Origin: RFSX01 sp964591455
GTDB taxonomy: Bacteria; Bacteroidota; Bacteroidia; Chitinophagales; Saprospiraceae
Direction of reading: 5' to 3'
Assembly: GCA_964591455.1 (NCBI GenBank)
Contig: CAZQDZ010000015.1
Location: forward strand, 27,795 to 91,794
Length of the DNA: 64,000 bases
The stretch's first letter is position 1. The number at the start of each line of letters is the position of its first letter. Below the pieces are notes generated by a model that was given only the letters and a program-made list of their open reading frames with translations, made no database searches and was not told the origin of the DNA. This document shows, one piece after another, positions 9,241 to 18,835 of the stretch. A program made the position numbers and the translations under genes.

Positions 9241-12200
9241 ATGATCAAACAGCTATTTTTTCTGCTTACTATCATTATTTTCTCTTCCACCATTGTTACC
9301 GCTCAGACAGATCAGGACGACACGAACGTCGCTGATATAGAGTGTGACAACCTTAATCCCACAGACTTTGAAAATGACTTAGACGCCATTCTAGCGAATG
9401 TGGCATGGTCCGATTCGAATACAGGAGGCTGTAACGGAGTCATATCCTATATTGGTATTGATGATATTGTATCTGCCCCGCCGTATACCTGTAATACTGC
9501 CGATGAGGTGGAAGTAGACGTAGAATTGGAATGCGATGGAAATTCCATTGTCATAACAGTCTTTCTTGATCCAATAGATACTGCAGATCCATTTGACTTC
9601 AATATTGATGGTTCCCTAGAAGATGCCAATGTAGGCGTGGAACCATGTGATATGGCTGATCTCCAAGCGGACTTAGATGCTTGGGTGGCAGATATAGAGG
9701 CCAATGATTTGAACGCCAATTTTGTCTTTTCTGATAATTGTACTAATCCCGTTGATCTTGATATTAATGTTGTAAATCCTCCTGTAGCAGATTTTACGAT
9801 CTGCGGGGATCAGATTTATTCAGTAGATTTTGATGTTGAAGACGAATGTGGAAATTTAGTAACGTTCACTTTCGAATACGAAGTGGAGGACACTAACCCT
9901 CCATTTGAAGAAGCTGGCGCTAATCCTAGTATCACTGCGGCTGTATGTGATATGATAGATTCACCTACAGAACTGATGGATTGGTATAATAATCTCCTTA
10001 ATAATATGGATCAAAATGGAGATCCTGTTTGGGGTGATGATTGTACGGACGTCGGTAGTTTGATTATTACAGCGGACCCACTACCATCTCCAGCTTTTGA
10101 TTTCACGCAGTGTGTGGATGGCAATCCGATTGAGATAACCTTCACTGTAGAAGATGCGTGTGGTAATTCAGTTGACTTTGATTACGAATTTGATATTGTA
10201 GACGATGGAGATCCATTCTTATTGGGCTCAGGACCACCTAGTCCAGTGTTCGAATGTGATATGGCCTTGACTGATCAGGAGATTACAGATTGGATAGATG
10301 ATGTTATCGCCAATGGCCCAGGAGGCGCAGATTACTTTGCGGATAATTGTTCTTCTGTACTTACAATAGACGTTGTCAGTTCTACTGTGCCTGTTTTGGA
10401 TTTCACAGATTGTGTCGTACAAGTTTATGATATAGATTTTGAAATAGAAGATGAATGCGGAAGAGTATTCGAATGGACTGGACAGGTAGAAGTACAGGAT
10501 AATACACCACCAGACTTAGACTTATCAGGTGCAGTGACCGCGGTAATAGACTGTGATGATCTAGGTTCTATTCAGGGAGAGGTAGAAGCGGCAGTACTAG
10601 GTCCAAATGTATTAATAGATGACTGTACTGATTTTAGTGGTGTTACGATAGGAGATTTTAACATTACACCTGACCCATCGAGTGTTACCATAGCGGACTT
10701 GGTTCCTGGTGGGAATACTTGTTATGAAATAACTTTTGATATAGACTATGAGGACCCTTGTGGTAACTTCAGTAATTTAGATCAGATTACGATAGAAGTG
10801 GATGATGATGTAGCACCAGATATAGCTGGAGCAGAGCCACAAAGTGGGACAGTATTAGGACCCTTCTGCCCTAATGAAGTGGTAGACTTACAATCACTTA
10901 TAGACGCCATAGGCGGACCGGGCATTGATGTCAGCAACATCTTTGATGCATGTACAGATTTCTCCGTACTTACTGTTTTTGATCTTCCTGTACTCGGTGA
11001 GAGTTATCCTACAGATTGTGGTAATACAGGTTTTATAGAGCTAGAAGTGATAGATGATTGTGGAAATAACGGAGGTCCATATAGACTTGAGTGGGATGTT
11101 GATATAGGCCCAGGAAATCCAGAATTAGAATGGGTAGGTGGTGATCCTACTGCATTCTTCCCACCAGACGATATTACGATCAGTTTTGCCGATCCAGATT
11201 GTACTAATGAGCTACCTAACTGTGTGTGGGAAGATATGGAAGGTAATATGTGGCCATGGGAAGCTTTATTAGATGTGCATTATACTGGAGGTTGTGATGT
11301 AGAAGTATTCTATTCTCACCTTCCTTGTTCTATGGTAGGCGGTAACTTAGATCAGAATCCGCCACCGGAGCTGATAGATTTTGCGACTAATAGTGGTACA
11401 CCTACATCGGTAACGATCACCATTATGGATATGTGCGATGGTACAGTACTTGAGCACGAATTTGAGATTACCGTGCAGTGTGGTAGTTGCGGAGAAGTAA
11501 ATGGTTCCTTCTGTGAGACTTGTGAAGATGCTGATCCATTGTTCCCAGATGGATGTCGTTTGTGTGACCCAGTGGACCTTATGGAAGGATTTGACTCTTG
11601 TAATGGATTCTGTCCTCAACCCTGTCCTGTCGATGATAGTGGTGATCAGCCACCTTCTTTATGTAATGATGGGGGTAATGTCCCTCACAATATGTCTTGG
11701 TTTGCCTTTGTGGCCAATGCTGAATCACTTACGCTAGATGTTGAGGTAGGAGATTGTACGACTGGAAATGGAATCCAAGTAGGTATCTATGAGAGTTGCG
11801 ATTTTGATGATTGTATCATCTGGTCTGGAGGTTGTACGACAGCTGACCAAACATTGAACAGCGGTAATTTTAATTTGGGTCAAACCTATTACCTATTTAT
11901 AGATGGCTGTAATGGTGATGATTGTGAATTCACGGTAAGTATAAGAGAGATTGGATTCTTGGGACTGCCAGAACCAGATGCTGTCACAGCAGAGAGTTTA
12001 TGTCGGGACAGTAATCCTATACTAACAAATAATTTTGATGACCCTGCCCTGCCTGAGCCTACAGGTGACTGTGTTCTGGCAAACAGAATCACCGTCTGTC
12101 CAGGGGAGGATATACAATTTGGGATTATACACAAAGGAGACCCTGATAATGCCATAGATGTCCACCAAGAAGAGTGTGGGATGTATACTGAAGATTTGAG

Positions 12201-15200
12201 TGCGACCTTTGTATGGAGCACGACGTGGGCAGGAACTATAGAGCATGATCCTGTTTTAGATGGCGGTGGATTTATACCAGAACTGACCATCCCTGATGAG
12301 CCAGGCACAATACATATGATCTGTCTAGAGGAAATTATATTTGAATGTGATCCACAGGATGCGCAAGTATGTTTAGAGCTCCACGTAGAGCCTATACAGC
12401 CTGAAACATATGAATTTATCGTTTGTATAGAAGATTTAGAGACTAATAATCCAGCGCTGCCAGGACCTTTTGATGGACCATTTGATCCTGCGGAAGCTGA
12501 GCAAGACCCTAATGGAGATGGCAGAGGCTGGTTAGGAGATAATGTTGATTTATTGACAGTAGACTCTTGGCCAATGAATTCAGATGGATTCAATTGTAAT
12601 ACTTTTTTCTTTGATGATCCTGATTGTCCTAACTGTATCGTAGAGCAAACTTTATGTATCAGACCGATAGGTAATAGAGAAAAGACACCTACAAATGTCT
12701 TTATGTGGAGATGCCAGTTTGAAGAAGAATGCGAGTTTGAAGCAGGCTCTAATATGATAGAGTGTGATGACGAACCGTACCTGTGGATGTGGGATTGGAG
12801 AAGTAACATAGAAACCTTTGAACTGGAAGCGCCAGATTCCTTGAATGCACCTGAATGCTTACGAGTAGAGGGGTATAGTGATGAGATGGATTCATGGAGG
12901 CCTAATAGAGATATGTATTGTGATACGATACCTAATGTGACTATTACAGTAGGTAGTGTGCCTATCTTCATAGAGGATCGTGGTTGTGGTGAATTTTTTA
13001 CATCGATTGACTTTGATTTATTAGAAGATGAGTATGAGAATTGGCCTGAGGTATTTGAGAGTTCTCAGATGCTCGAATATTTTGATTGTAATACAGGTCA
13101 GGAACTGACTAGCAGCTTCGGTGTATTACAACTAGATATGCCAAGACAAGTATGTGTAAGAATTAATTTTGCTTTTGATGATGGGGCATGGTGGGATCCA
13201 GTAGAGGCAGAAGGTACTTACGGTCCTTTTCATAATGATACAAGACCTGGGGCTTGCAGTTCTATATATGGACCATTTGACTTAGAAGCGAGTGCACCAG
13301 TTTCTCCTACTGTAATGGGTGATGATGTATTCTGTGAGACTGACTTAGAAGATCATGAATTTATGGTGACCAATCCTGCACAAGCCACGACTTATGTTTG
13401 GAATGCAAATCCAATCAATCCAGATGTCATGGTCACAGATATTTCTGCAGCAGGTGATGGTACCTTGGTTAGTATTACATTCTCGTCTGACTATGATCCT
13501 AATGATTGTGTTAATGTAGTTTCAGAAGCTATGTGTGGTACTTCAGATCCTCCTACACAAGTGTGTGTCACGCTGACACCACCTCCGACAGTAATGTTGG
13601 AACCGATTGATAATGTCTGTACTATCAATCCTCCAGATCCTAATGCCATGGATGAAGTAATTGTAACTGCGATAGCAAGTCCACCTAATCCAAATTATGA
13701 GTATACCTTCTTTAATGGTACTAACTCTGTAAAGACAACTGATAATTTTGTCACATTGGAATTTCCTACATCTGGATCACAGTTTGTATCTGTCATTGTA
13801 GAAGATACACTTACAGGCTGTACTTCATTCCGGACAATTAACACCGAGTTTCAAGTTCTGGATCCTTTAGATCCTCCGTTTGTGTCTTGTACCAATCAAG
13901 GTCAAACTGAATTAGAGATTTCTTGGGATCCGGTAACTGGTGCAGATGGATATATAGTTTTTGAAGATGGTGTTATGGCGATGCAGTATGATGACACTGT
14001 ACTAAGTCACACTACGACGGGTCTGTCACTAGGTACTACAGTAACTTATACAGTAATGACTATTGGCCCAGCGCCGTGCTTGAATAGTGCATTATCTGCA
14101 CCTGTTCCATGTACAACTTCAGATTGTCCGCAGGCCAGTGTAATGCAAGTGATTCAAAATATGGAATTCTGTGAAAACGATTCTCCAGGTGTACTTTTCC
14201 TGCAAGATGATGGATTCACATTTTCTGAGCCTAATGGTGACTTAACTTTTGTGAGTAATCCACCAATAGCTACTCTAGATCCAGACACTGGAGAAATAGA
14301 TACAGATAATCTTGCACCTGGTGTGTATGACATACAGGCTACATTTACGTTTGATCCACTATGTCCAGATCGTGTATTTAATCTTTCGATTACAGTCCTA
14401 GAATTACCTGATCCATCCTTTGAGTTCGAAACTCCAGTCTGTGTCAATGACGTGGCCCTACTTTTGGATGCCCCAGATGGTTCAGTAACTTGGAATTATG
14501 ATGTAGATGAAATCACAGACAATGATCCTGTGGCGAATGCTGATGGGGATATCAGATTTACAGATCCAGGTACCTATACCATTGAAGCGCTATCTATTGT
14601 CGCTGGCTGTGAAGCCTCTACAACATTTACCTTAGAGGTTATTCCAGAGTTGGATGCACCCGTCCCTGTCTGTGACAGCGAGGAGTTGGATGCGATATCT
14701 GCATCATGGGCTGCAGTAACAGATGCTACAAGCTATTCTGTAGCGGTTACCGTTAATGGCGTAGCAGAGCCAGGTTCACCATTTATCTATGCAGCAGGTG
14801 ACCCACTAGTATATGATAATAATACACTAAACGAAGGAGATGAAGTAATGATTATCGTCACAGCTATAAATGATAATTTTGCGAGTGGCAGTTGTAACGC
14901 TACAGGACAAGTACTCTGTACCGCCTCTAATTGTGCCACCTTCCCTAATGTCAACATCACTTGTACTGAGATGCCAGGTTCCATTGATTTCGAATGGTTG
15001 CCTATACCAGGTATAGATTCCTTCATACTAGTTAATGTAACTGATCCTGCTAATCCTATAGACATAATAAGAACAGATGCCTTAATGTATACAGCAGATA
15101 ACCTTGGTTCTATGGAAGAGTTTATCTTATCCGTGGAGCCTATTCATCCTCAAGAGGGATGTACCTTGCCTGCAGGTACCTTATCGTGTATTGCACCATG

Positions 15201-17394
15201 CCCAGGTGTGCCAGATATGTCACCGATTACTTGTACAGATGCCAGTCTAGACTTTGTCACCTTTGCATGGGAAGAAGTACTTGGCGTTACTGGATATGAT
15301 GTGATCATTACCATAAATGGACAGCCAGCAGGCAGAGATACCATTACAGATTTAAACATTACGATAGATAATTTAACTCAGGATGACGAGGTCATAGTCG
15401 TAATCACCGCATTGAACGCTGATGTAGCTTGTGGTAATGGAGAAGATGAGGAGCAAGATTGTGTAGCGACAAGTTGTACTATTCCACAATTTGCCTTTAC
15501 TCAGGATCCAGAATGTTATGAAAGTGGCGCTATACAGTTAAATGATATAGATGTCACTGATTCTAATGGTGACCCACTGCCGGGGACGATTATTTGGACA
15601 GATACTAGAGTAGATGCCGACGGCATGTTTACTCCTGATGGTAATATATCTGAGTTGTATGAAATAGAATTTGAGTGGGCAGATGACGCATTCCCTGCGG
15701 ACTGTGTCTTCCCAGGAGAAATAGAATTACAAGTTAATGTCAGACCGACACCACAAATCAATCCTGCTGGACCACTCTGTGCTGGTGATGAAGTCGTTAT
15801 TTCAGGCCCAGCCATAGATGACCCTCAGGTGACGAGTGTACTTGATTACGATGATGGTATAGAAGTGTCAGGTGATTTTCCAGATGGCGTGACAGTTAGT
15901 TTTGATGATGCAGATCCGCAGATAAAAACCATAACGCTGACACAAGAGTCTGCACCAGGATGTGATAACTCTACAAGTATCTCCGTACCAGTAAGTCCTT
16001 CACAGGAGCTTATAGTTACCTGTGGTCCAGTGACCATTAGTTCAGTATCATTCATGTGGAATGCTATAGATGGTGTGGATGGTTATGGGATTACAATTGA
16101 TGGAGTAGCGCAATTACCTACAACCGATACTTCTTTTGAATTCACTGGTCTTAATTCACAGGATCCTGTAATGATTACTGTAACACCAATAGGTGACGAT
16201 TTATGTCTAGTATCAGAATCGGCATCTGTTGAATGTACCCCATCTGATTGTCCTGTGATTACTTTTGATGCTGTGACCTTACCTGACTTCTGCCAAGATG
16301 ATCCAGTAAGCTTTACTTTGCCAGGAAATGAAATTCTTCAGGGGACACCTCCAGCAGGTGATTTGACAGAAACGTGGGTGAGTAATAGTCCAGCAATAGA
16401 TGTAGCTACAGGAGCTATCGATCCAGAATTACTAGAGCCAGGAACCGTAGATGTCACTTATACAGCGACGTATACAACAAACTCTGGTGACGAATGCATC
16501 TATCCTACGATGTATAGTTTCACGGTATTTGAACGTCCTCAGATAGAATCTATAATACCTAATGATCCTGATTGTATCTTAGATGAAGTACCTACTGTTA
16601 CCATCAATGCGATTGGGGGAGTAGAGCCATATACTTATGTATGGTTAGATAACCCACCTACACAGATGGATCCTGTCTATACTATTCCAGCCCCTGGGGT
16701 ATACGATTTTGTAGTGACAGATGCTAATGGATGTTCTACGCAGATGCCTATTACCATATCTCCTGCTCCAGTGGGTGAAGTTACCATAGTAGGTGATAGT
16801 AATTTGCAGATAGGAGAAGATGGCACATTTACCGTTGAGGTGGGTGGTGTCCCTATAGAACCTACTTCAGTCGTTTGGTTCATAGATGATATTCCTATAG
16901 ATAATAATTCAGAGTCTCAGTCAATATTGAATATTGTTGCGGATTTAGAGGCATTAGGTAGAGAGTTCACAGTCCGTGTTGAGGTATTCTTTGCTGAAGA
17001 TTGTTTCCTTACAGATACAAGAGTCGTAAATATCAGTGATTTTGAAAGATGGTATATCCCTAACGTCGTCTCTACAGGAGTAGAAGGAGAAGATGCAAGA
17101 TGGGTCATGTTTACTCAGGGTAGTGTAACAGTACAGGATGTAGCGATTTATGACAGATGGGGAGAACTCGTCTATGTCAAGGAATTAGATCCACTGGTGG
17201 ATGTTTCAGATGATCCTGATCCAGATGCGACAGGCCAAGTATGGGATCTCGGATTTGAAGGAAGATGGGGTAATGACGGCGCTGCCGATGTAGAACAAGG
17301 CGTTTACGTCTATGTGATTAATTTGGTAGTAGACGAAGGTGCTCCTACAGAAAGACCAGAAATAGAAGCCGGTGATGTCACCGTCTTTAGATAA
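9241..17394 (+). CDS. Very large (2717 aa) secreted T9SS type B repeat protein
   Basis: The signal peptide is MIKQLFFLLTIIIFSSTIVTAQ. Residues about 30-560 hold five repeats of roughly 100 residues with the pattern 'CDM.......W.......DNC......F..C......F...DECGN', similar to HYR/CGN-type modules (starts near 9340, 9640, 9945, 10250 and 10545). A Cys-rich linker (near residue 745-800) leads into a pre-peptidase-like beta domain (MSWFAFVANAESLTLDV...GQTYYLFIDGCNGDDC). The second half repeats fibronectin-like blocks plus 'C..S.C' linkers like those in the 3959-9025 protein, so the two share a module family. The C-terminal ~105 residues are a type B sorting domain (WYIPNVVSTG, YDRWGELVYV, GRWGNDGAADVEQGVYVYV, VTVFR). 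This is the last gene of the array and is followed by a strong terminator. It is predicted to be exported by T9SS. The ligand is unknown. Confidence 0.9.
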   Translation: MIKQLFFLLTIIIFSSTIVTAQTDQDDTNVADIECDNLNPTDFENDLDAILANVAWSDSNTGGCNGVISYIGIDDIVSAPPYTCNTADEVEVDVELECDGNSIVITVFLDPIDTADPFDFNIDGSLEDANVGVEPCDMADLQADLDAWVADIEANDLNANFVFSDNCTNPVDLDINVVNPPVADFTICGDQIYSVDFDVEDECGNLVTFTFEYEVEDTNPPFEEAGANPSITAAVCDMIDSPTELMDWYNNLLNNMDQNGDPVWGDDCTDVGSLIITADPLPSPAFDFTQCVDGNPIEITFTVEDACGNSVDFDYEFDIVDDGDPFLLGSGPPSPVFECDMALTDQEITDWIDDVIANGPGGADYFADNCSSVLTIDVVSSTVPVLDFTDCVVQVYDIDFEIEDECGRVFEWTGQVEVQDNTPPDLDLSGAVTAVIDCDDLGSIQGEVEAAVLGPNVLIDDCTDFSGVTIGDFNITPDPSSVTIADLVPGGNTCYEITFDIDYEDPCGNFSNLDQITIEVDDDVAPDIAGAEPQSGTVLGPFCPNEVVDLQSLIDAIGGPGIDVSNIFDACTDFSVLTVFDLPVLGESYPTDCGNTGFIELEVIDDCGNNGGPYRLEWDVDIGPGNPELEWVGGDPTAFFPPDDITISFADPDCTNELPNCVWEDMEGNMWPWEALLDVHYTGGCDVEVFYSHLPCSMVGGNLDQNPPPELIDFATNSGTPTSVTITIMDMCDGTVLEHEFEITVQCGSCGEVNGSFCETCEDADPLFPDGCRLCDPVDLMEGFDSCNGFCPQPCPVDDSGDQPPSLCNDGGNVPHNMSWFAFVANAESLTLDVEVGDCTTGNGIQVGIYESCDFDDCIIWSGGCTTADQTLNSGNFNLGQTYYLFIDGCNGDDCEFTVSIREIGFLGLPEPDAVTAESLCRDSNPILTNNFDDPALPEPTGDCVLANRITVCPGEDIQFGIIHKGDPDNAIDVHQEECGMYTEDLSATFVWSTTWAGTIEHDPVLDGGGFIPELTIPDEPGTIHMICLEEIIFECDPQDAQVCLELHVEPIQPETYEFIVCIEDLETNNPALPGPFDGPFDPAEAEQDPNGDGRGWLGDNVDLLTVDSWPMNSDGFNCNTFFFDDPDCPNCIVEQTLCIRPIGNREKTPTNVFMWRCQFEEECEFEAGSNMIECDDEPYLWMWDWRSNIETFELEAPDSLNAPECLRVEGYSDEMDSWRPNRDMYCDTIPNVTITVGSVPIFIEDRGCGEFFTSIDFDLLEDEYENWPEVFESSQMLEYFDCNTGQELTSSFGVLQLDMPRQVCVRINFAFDDGAWWDPVEAEGTYGPFHNDTRPGACSSIYGPFDLEASAPVSPTVMGDDVFCETDLEDHEFMVTNPAQATTYVWNANPINPDVMVTDISAAGDGTLVSITFSSDYDPNDCVNVVSEAMCGTSDPPTQVCVTLTPPPTVMLEPIDNVCTINPPDPNAMDEVIVTAIASPPNPNYEYTFFNGTNSVKTTDNFVTLEFPTSGSQFVSVIVEDTLTGCTSFRTINTEFQVLDPLDPPFVSCTNQGQTELEISWDPVTGADGYIVFEDGVMAMQYDDTVLSHTTTGLSLGTTVTYTVMTIGPAPCLNSALSAPVPCTTSDCPQASVMQVIQNMEFCENDSPGVLFLQDDGFTFSEPNGDLTFVSNPPIATLDPDTGEIDTDNLAPGVYDIQATFTFDPLCPDRVFNLSITVLELPDPSFEFETPVCVNDVALLLDAPDGSVTWNYDVDEITDNDPVANADGDIRFTDPGTYTIEALSIVAGCEASTTFTLEVIPELDAPVPVCDSEELDAISASWAAVTDATSYSVAVTVNGVAEPGSPFIYAAGDPLVYDNNTLNEGDEVMIIVTAINDNFASGSCNATGQVLCTASNCATFPNVNITCTEMPGSIDFEWLPIPGIDSFILVNVTDPANPIDIIRTDALMYTADNLGSMEEFILSVEPIHPQEGCTLPAGTLSCIAPCPGVPDMSPITCTDASLDFVTFAWEEVLGVTGYDVIITINGQPAGRDTITDLNITIDNLTQDDEVIVVITALNADVACGNGEDEEQDCVATSCTIPQFAFTQDPECYESGAIQLNDIDVTDSNGDPLPGTIIWTDTRVDADGMFTPDGNISELYEIEFEWADDAFPADCVFPGEIELQVNVRPTPQINPAGPLCAGDEVVISGPAIDDPQVTSVLDYDDGIEVSGDFPDGVTVSFDDADPQIKTITLTQESAPGCDNSTSISVPVSPSQELIVTCGPVTISSVSFMWNAIDGVDGYGITIDGVAQLPTTDTSFEFTGLNSQDPVMITVTPIGDDLCLVSESASVECTPSDCPVITFDAVTLPDFCQDDPVSFTLPGNEILQGTPPAGDLTETWVSNSPAIDVATGAIDPELLEPGTVDVTYTATYTTNSGDECIYPTMYSFTVFERPQIESIIPNDPDCILDEVPTVTINAIGGVEPYTYVWLDNPPTQMDPVYTIPAPGVYDFVVTDANGCSTQMPITISPAPVGEVTIVGDSNLQIGEDGTFTVEVGGVPIEPTSVVWFIDDIPIDNNSESQSILNIVADLEALGREFTVRVEVFFAEDCFLTDTRVVNISDFERWYIPNVVSTGVEGEDARWVMFTQGSVTVQDVAIYDRWGELVYVKELDPLVDVSDDPDPDATGQVWDLGFEGRWGNDGAADVEQGVYVYVINLVVDEGAPTERPEIEAGDVTVFR

Positions 17395-17424
17395 TAATAT
17401 AAAAGATAACTGATGTCTTTTTAT

Positions 17425-17461
17425 AAAGAGGCTTACCATTCTTGGTGAGCCTCTTTTTTTT
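17425..17461 (+). terminator. Rho-independent terminator
   Basis: A 14-base inverted repeat with one T/G-type mismatch (17425-17438 with 17443-17456), a 4-base loop and a T-tract of about nine. It closes the sorting-domain gene array. A short A-run on the 5' side of the stem means it could also serve the convergent cmk gene. Confidence 0.9.
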
Positions 17462-17498
17462 ACTTAGGATATATGCAGCTTATTAAAATGGAAGATTG

Positions 17499-18182
17499 TT
17501 AGATAGCTTGGATGCGTTCATTTGCTAGCTTGAGACAGAGATACAATTGCTCCTCACGGTCCATATAGCTATTATCTATCAGGATGGCATTTGCTGCTTG
17601 CCTCAGTGGGCTGTCAGCTCTGGTGCTGTCTATATGGTCTCTATGGAGAAGATTCTGACGAACAGCATCATATGGTGAATCCATGCTTTTCTCCTTGAGC
17701 TCTATGTATCGACGCTGCGTACGAACCTCTATTTGTGCCGTAACGAATAACTTCAGCTCTGCAGTGGGGTAGACGACTGTTCCTATGTCACGTCCATCCA
17801 TCACGACCCCTTTGCGGATGCCTTGTTGTTTTTGGATGTCTACTAATTTTCGGCGAACGATACTTAATGCAGCCACCTCAGAAACGATACTGGATACATC
17901 TAATTGGATTATTCTGCTTGTGACATCACTTCCATTTAGGTCGATTTTGAAGCTGCCATTTTTATTCTCCATAGCAATATGGACTTCTTCAAGCGCCGAT
18001 TTGACCTGATGGGGTTCAGCAATATTCACCTTATTACTAAGGAAATATAGACTGACGGCTCTGTACATAGCACCAGAATCTATGTAGAGATAGCCAAGCG
18101 CAGTTGCTAACTGCTTAGCCAGTGTGGACTTCCCACAAGAAGAATTCCCGTCTATAGCAATATTGATTCTATTCTCAGTCAT
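17499..18182 (-). CDS. cmk: Cytidylate kinase
   Basis: CMP/dCMP kinase (ATP + (d)CMP to ADP + (d)CDP), a cytoplasmic enzyme of pyrimidine nucleotide metabolism. I use the ATG at 18182 (227 residues, the usual length). The frame also allows a TTG eight codons upstream, but the ATG gives the standard N-terminus. Visible motifs are the P-loop IDGNSSCGKST (about residues 10-19), the 'YIDSGAMYRAV' substrate loop, the DGRDIGTVVYP signature, and the C-terminal Arg-rich lid (RDHIDSTRADSPL). The gene is monocistronic, convergent with the large array, and faces a gene for a small unknown protein across a 181-bp divergent region. Confidence 0.96.
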   Translation of the reverse strand: MTENRINIAIDGNSSCGKSTLAKQLATALGYLYIDSGAMYRAVSLYFLSNKVNIAEPHQVKSALEEVHIAMENKNGSFKIDLNGSDVTSRIIQLDVSSIVSEVAALSIVRRKLVDIQKQQGIRKGVVMDGRDIGTVVYPTAELKLFVTAQIEVRTQRRYIELKEKSMDSPYDAVRQNLLHRDHIDSTRADSPLRQAANAILIDNSYMDREEQLYLCLKLANERIQAI

Positions 18183-18363
18183 ATCATTGGATGGCAAACT
18201 AAACAATACTGATAACGCTATCCAAATTCCAAGTCTTATAATTATAGGTCAAGTAACTTTTTCCAATAAATATATTTTAGATTGAATTTTGAGACGTCTA
18301 GAATATTTACAAATGGAAAGGGATTTGTACTTTTAGTACTTTTCATAAAACCAATAATCTACT

Positions 18364-18693
18364 ATGGCTAAGTCAAATTTTATAATAGAGCAATTTAAAA
18401 AGTATAAAGTATTTCTATATAGTGGCGGAGGCGCAGCGCTTAGCAGAGCTGTGATCCATATTTTAATGCCTTCAGGCAAAGCTATATTCAGATTCAAGGA
18501 TGGGCGGTTAAAAAAGAATAGCTTTAAAAAGACTGGTAAATTAACGCAGTATGAAGTGTATGTTTCGGCAGACAGATATCCTCATTTTATTGATTTACTA
18601 AGGAATGAGAAGCCATTATATTTTTTCTATGAGTTTAATGAACACATCGCATATATTACGACCTCAGATGAGCCAGTAGGGGAAGGAGAGTAA
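18364..18693 (+). CDS. Small conserved-looking hypothetical protein (109 aa)
   Basis: I do not recognise a family. The product is 109 residues and basic (many Lys), with no signal peptide or membrane segment. It has a Gly-rich turn (YSGGGAALSRA) and alternating beta/aromatic segments in the second half (YEVYVSADRYPHFIDLL, LYFFYEFNEHIAYI), compatible with a small cytoplasmic alpha/beta domain. The ATG at 18364 follows an A/T-rich region. It lies upstream of the histidine kinase on the same strand, with a 142-base gap that holds inverted repeats, so co-transcription is uncertain. Confidence 0.6.
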   Translation: MAKSNFIIEQFKKYKVFLYSGGGAALSRAVIHILMPSGKAIFRFKDGRLKKNSFKKTGKLTQYEVYVSADRYPHFIDLLRNEKPLYFFYEFNEHIAYITTSDEPVGEGE

Positions 18694-18746
18694 GGAAATA
18701 TAACACATCTAGAGGCGAGATGGCCTAACTGAAAAGTTCGAAAATA

Positions 18747-18809
18747 CCAAGAACCAGCTAGTATAGTCTGAGGAATAACATCTTGGTAGGAGACCCAAGT
18801 TTGTTCTTG
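18747..18809 (+). promoter_or_regulatory. Mutually exclusive inverted repeats upstream of the PAS kinase
   Basis: CAAGAAC (18748-18754) can pair with GTTCTTG (18803-18809), enclosing a CTTGG/CCAAG hairpin (18782-18786 with 18795-18799, 8-base loop). Alternatively CCAAG (18747-18751) can pair with CTTGG (18782-18786), which would exclude the other two. This arrangement resembles an attenuator leader. However, TTTG at 18800-18803 followed 20 bases later by TATTTTTA (18824-18831) could be a promoter for the kinase, in which case the structure is not in its mRNA. It matches no riboswitch class I know. Confidence 0.3.
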
Positions 18810-18835
18810 ATATTCATATTAGTTATTTTTATAAT

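Noticed and set aside
11889..12971. 360-codon open frame on the minus strand inside the 2717-residue gene
   Set aside because: It is antisense to a well-supported reading frame with signal peptide and sorting domain. The product is Ser/Cys-rich low-complexity without domain features, as expected of an antisense shadow.
18694..18835. Small RNA or tRNA in the gap before the PAS kinase
   Set aside because: A GTTCG-like string occurs, but there is no cloverleaf or CCA-acceptor stem, and the hairpins do not match tmRNA, SRP RNA or a riboswitch I know.
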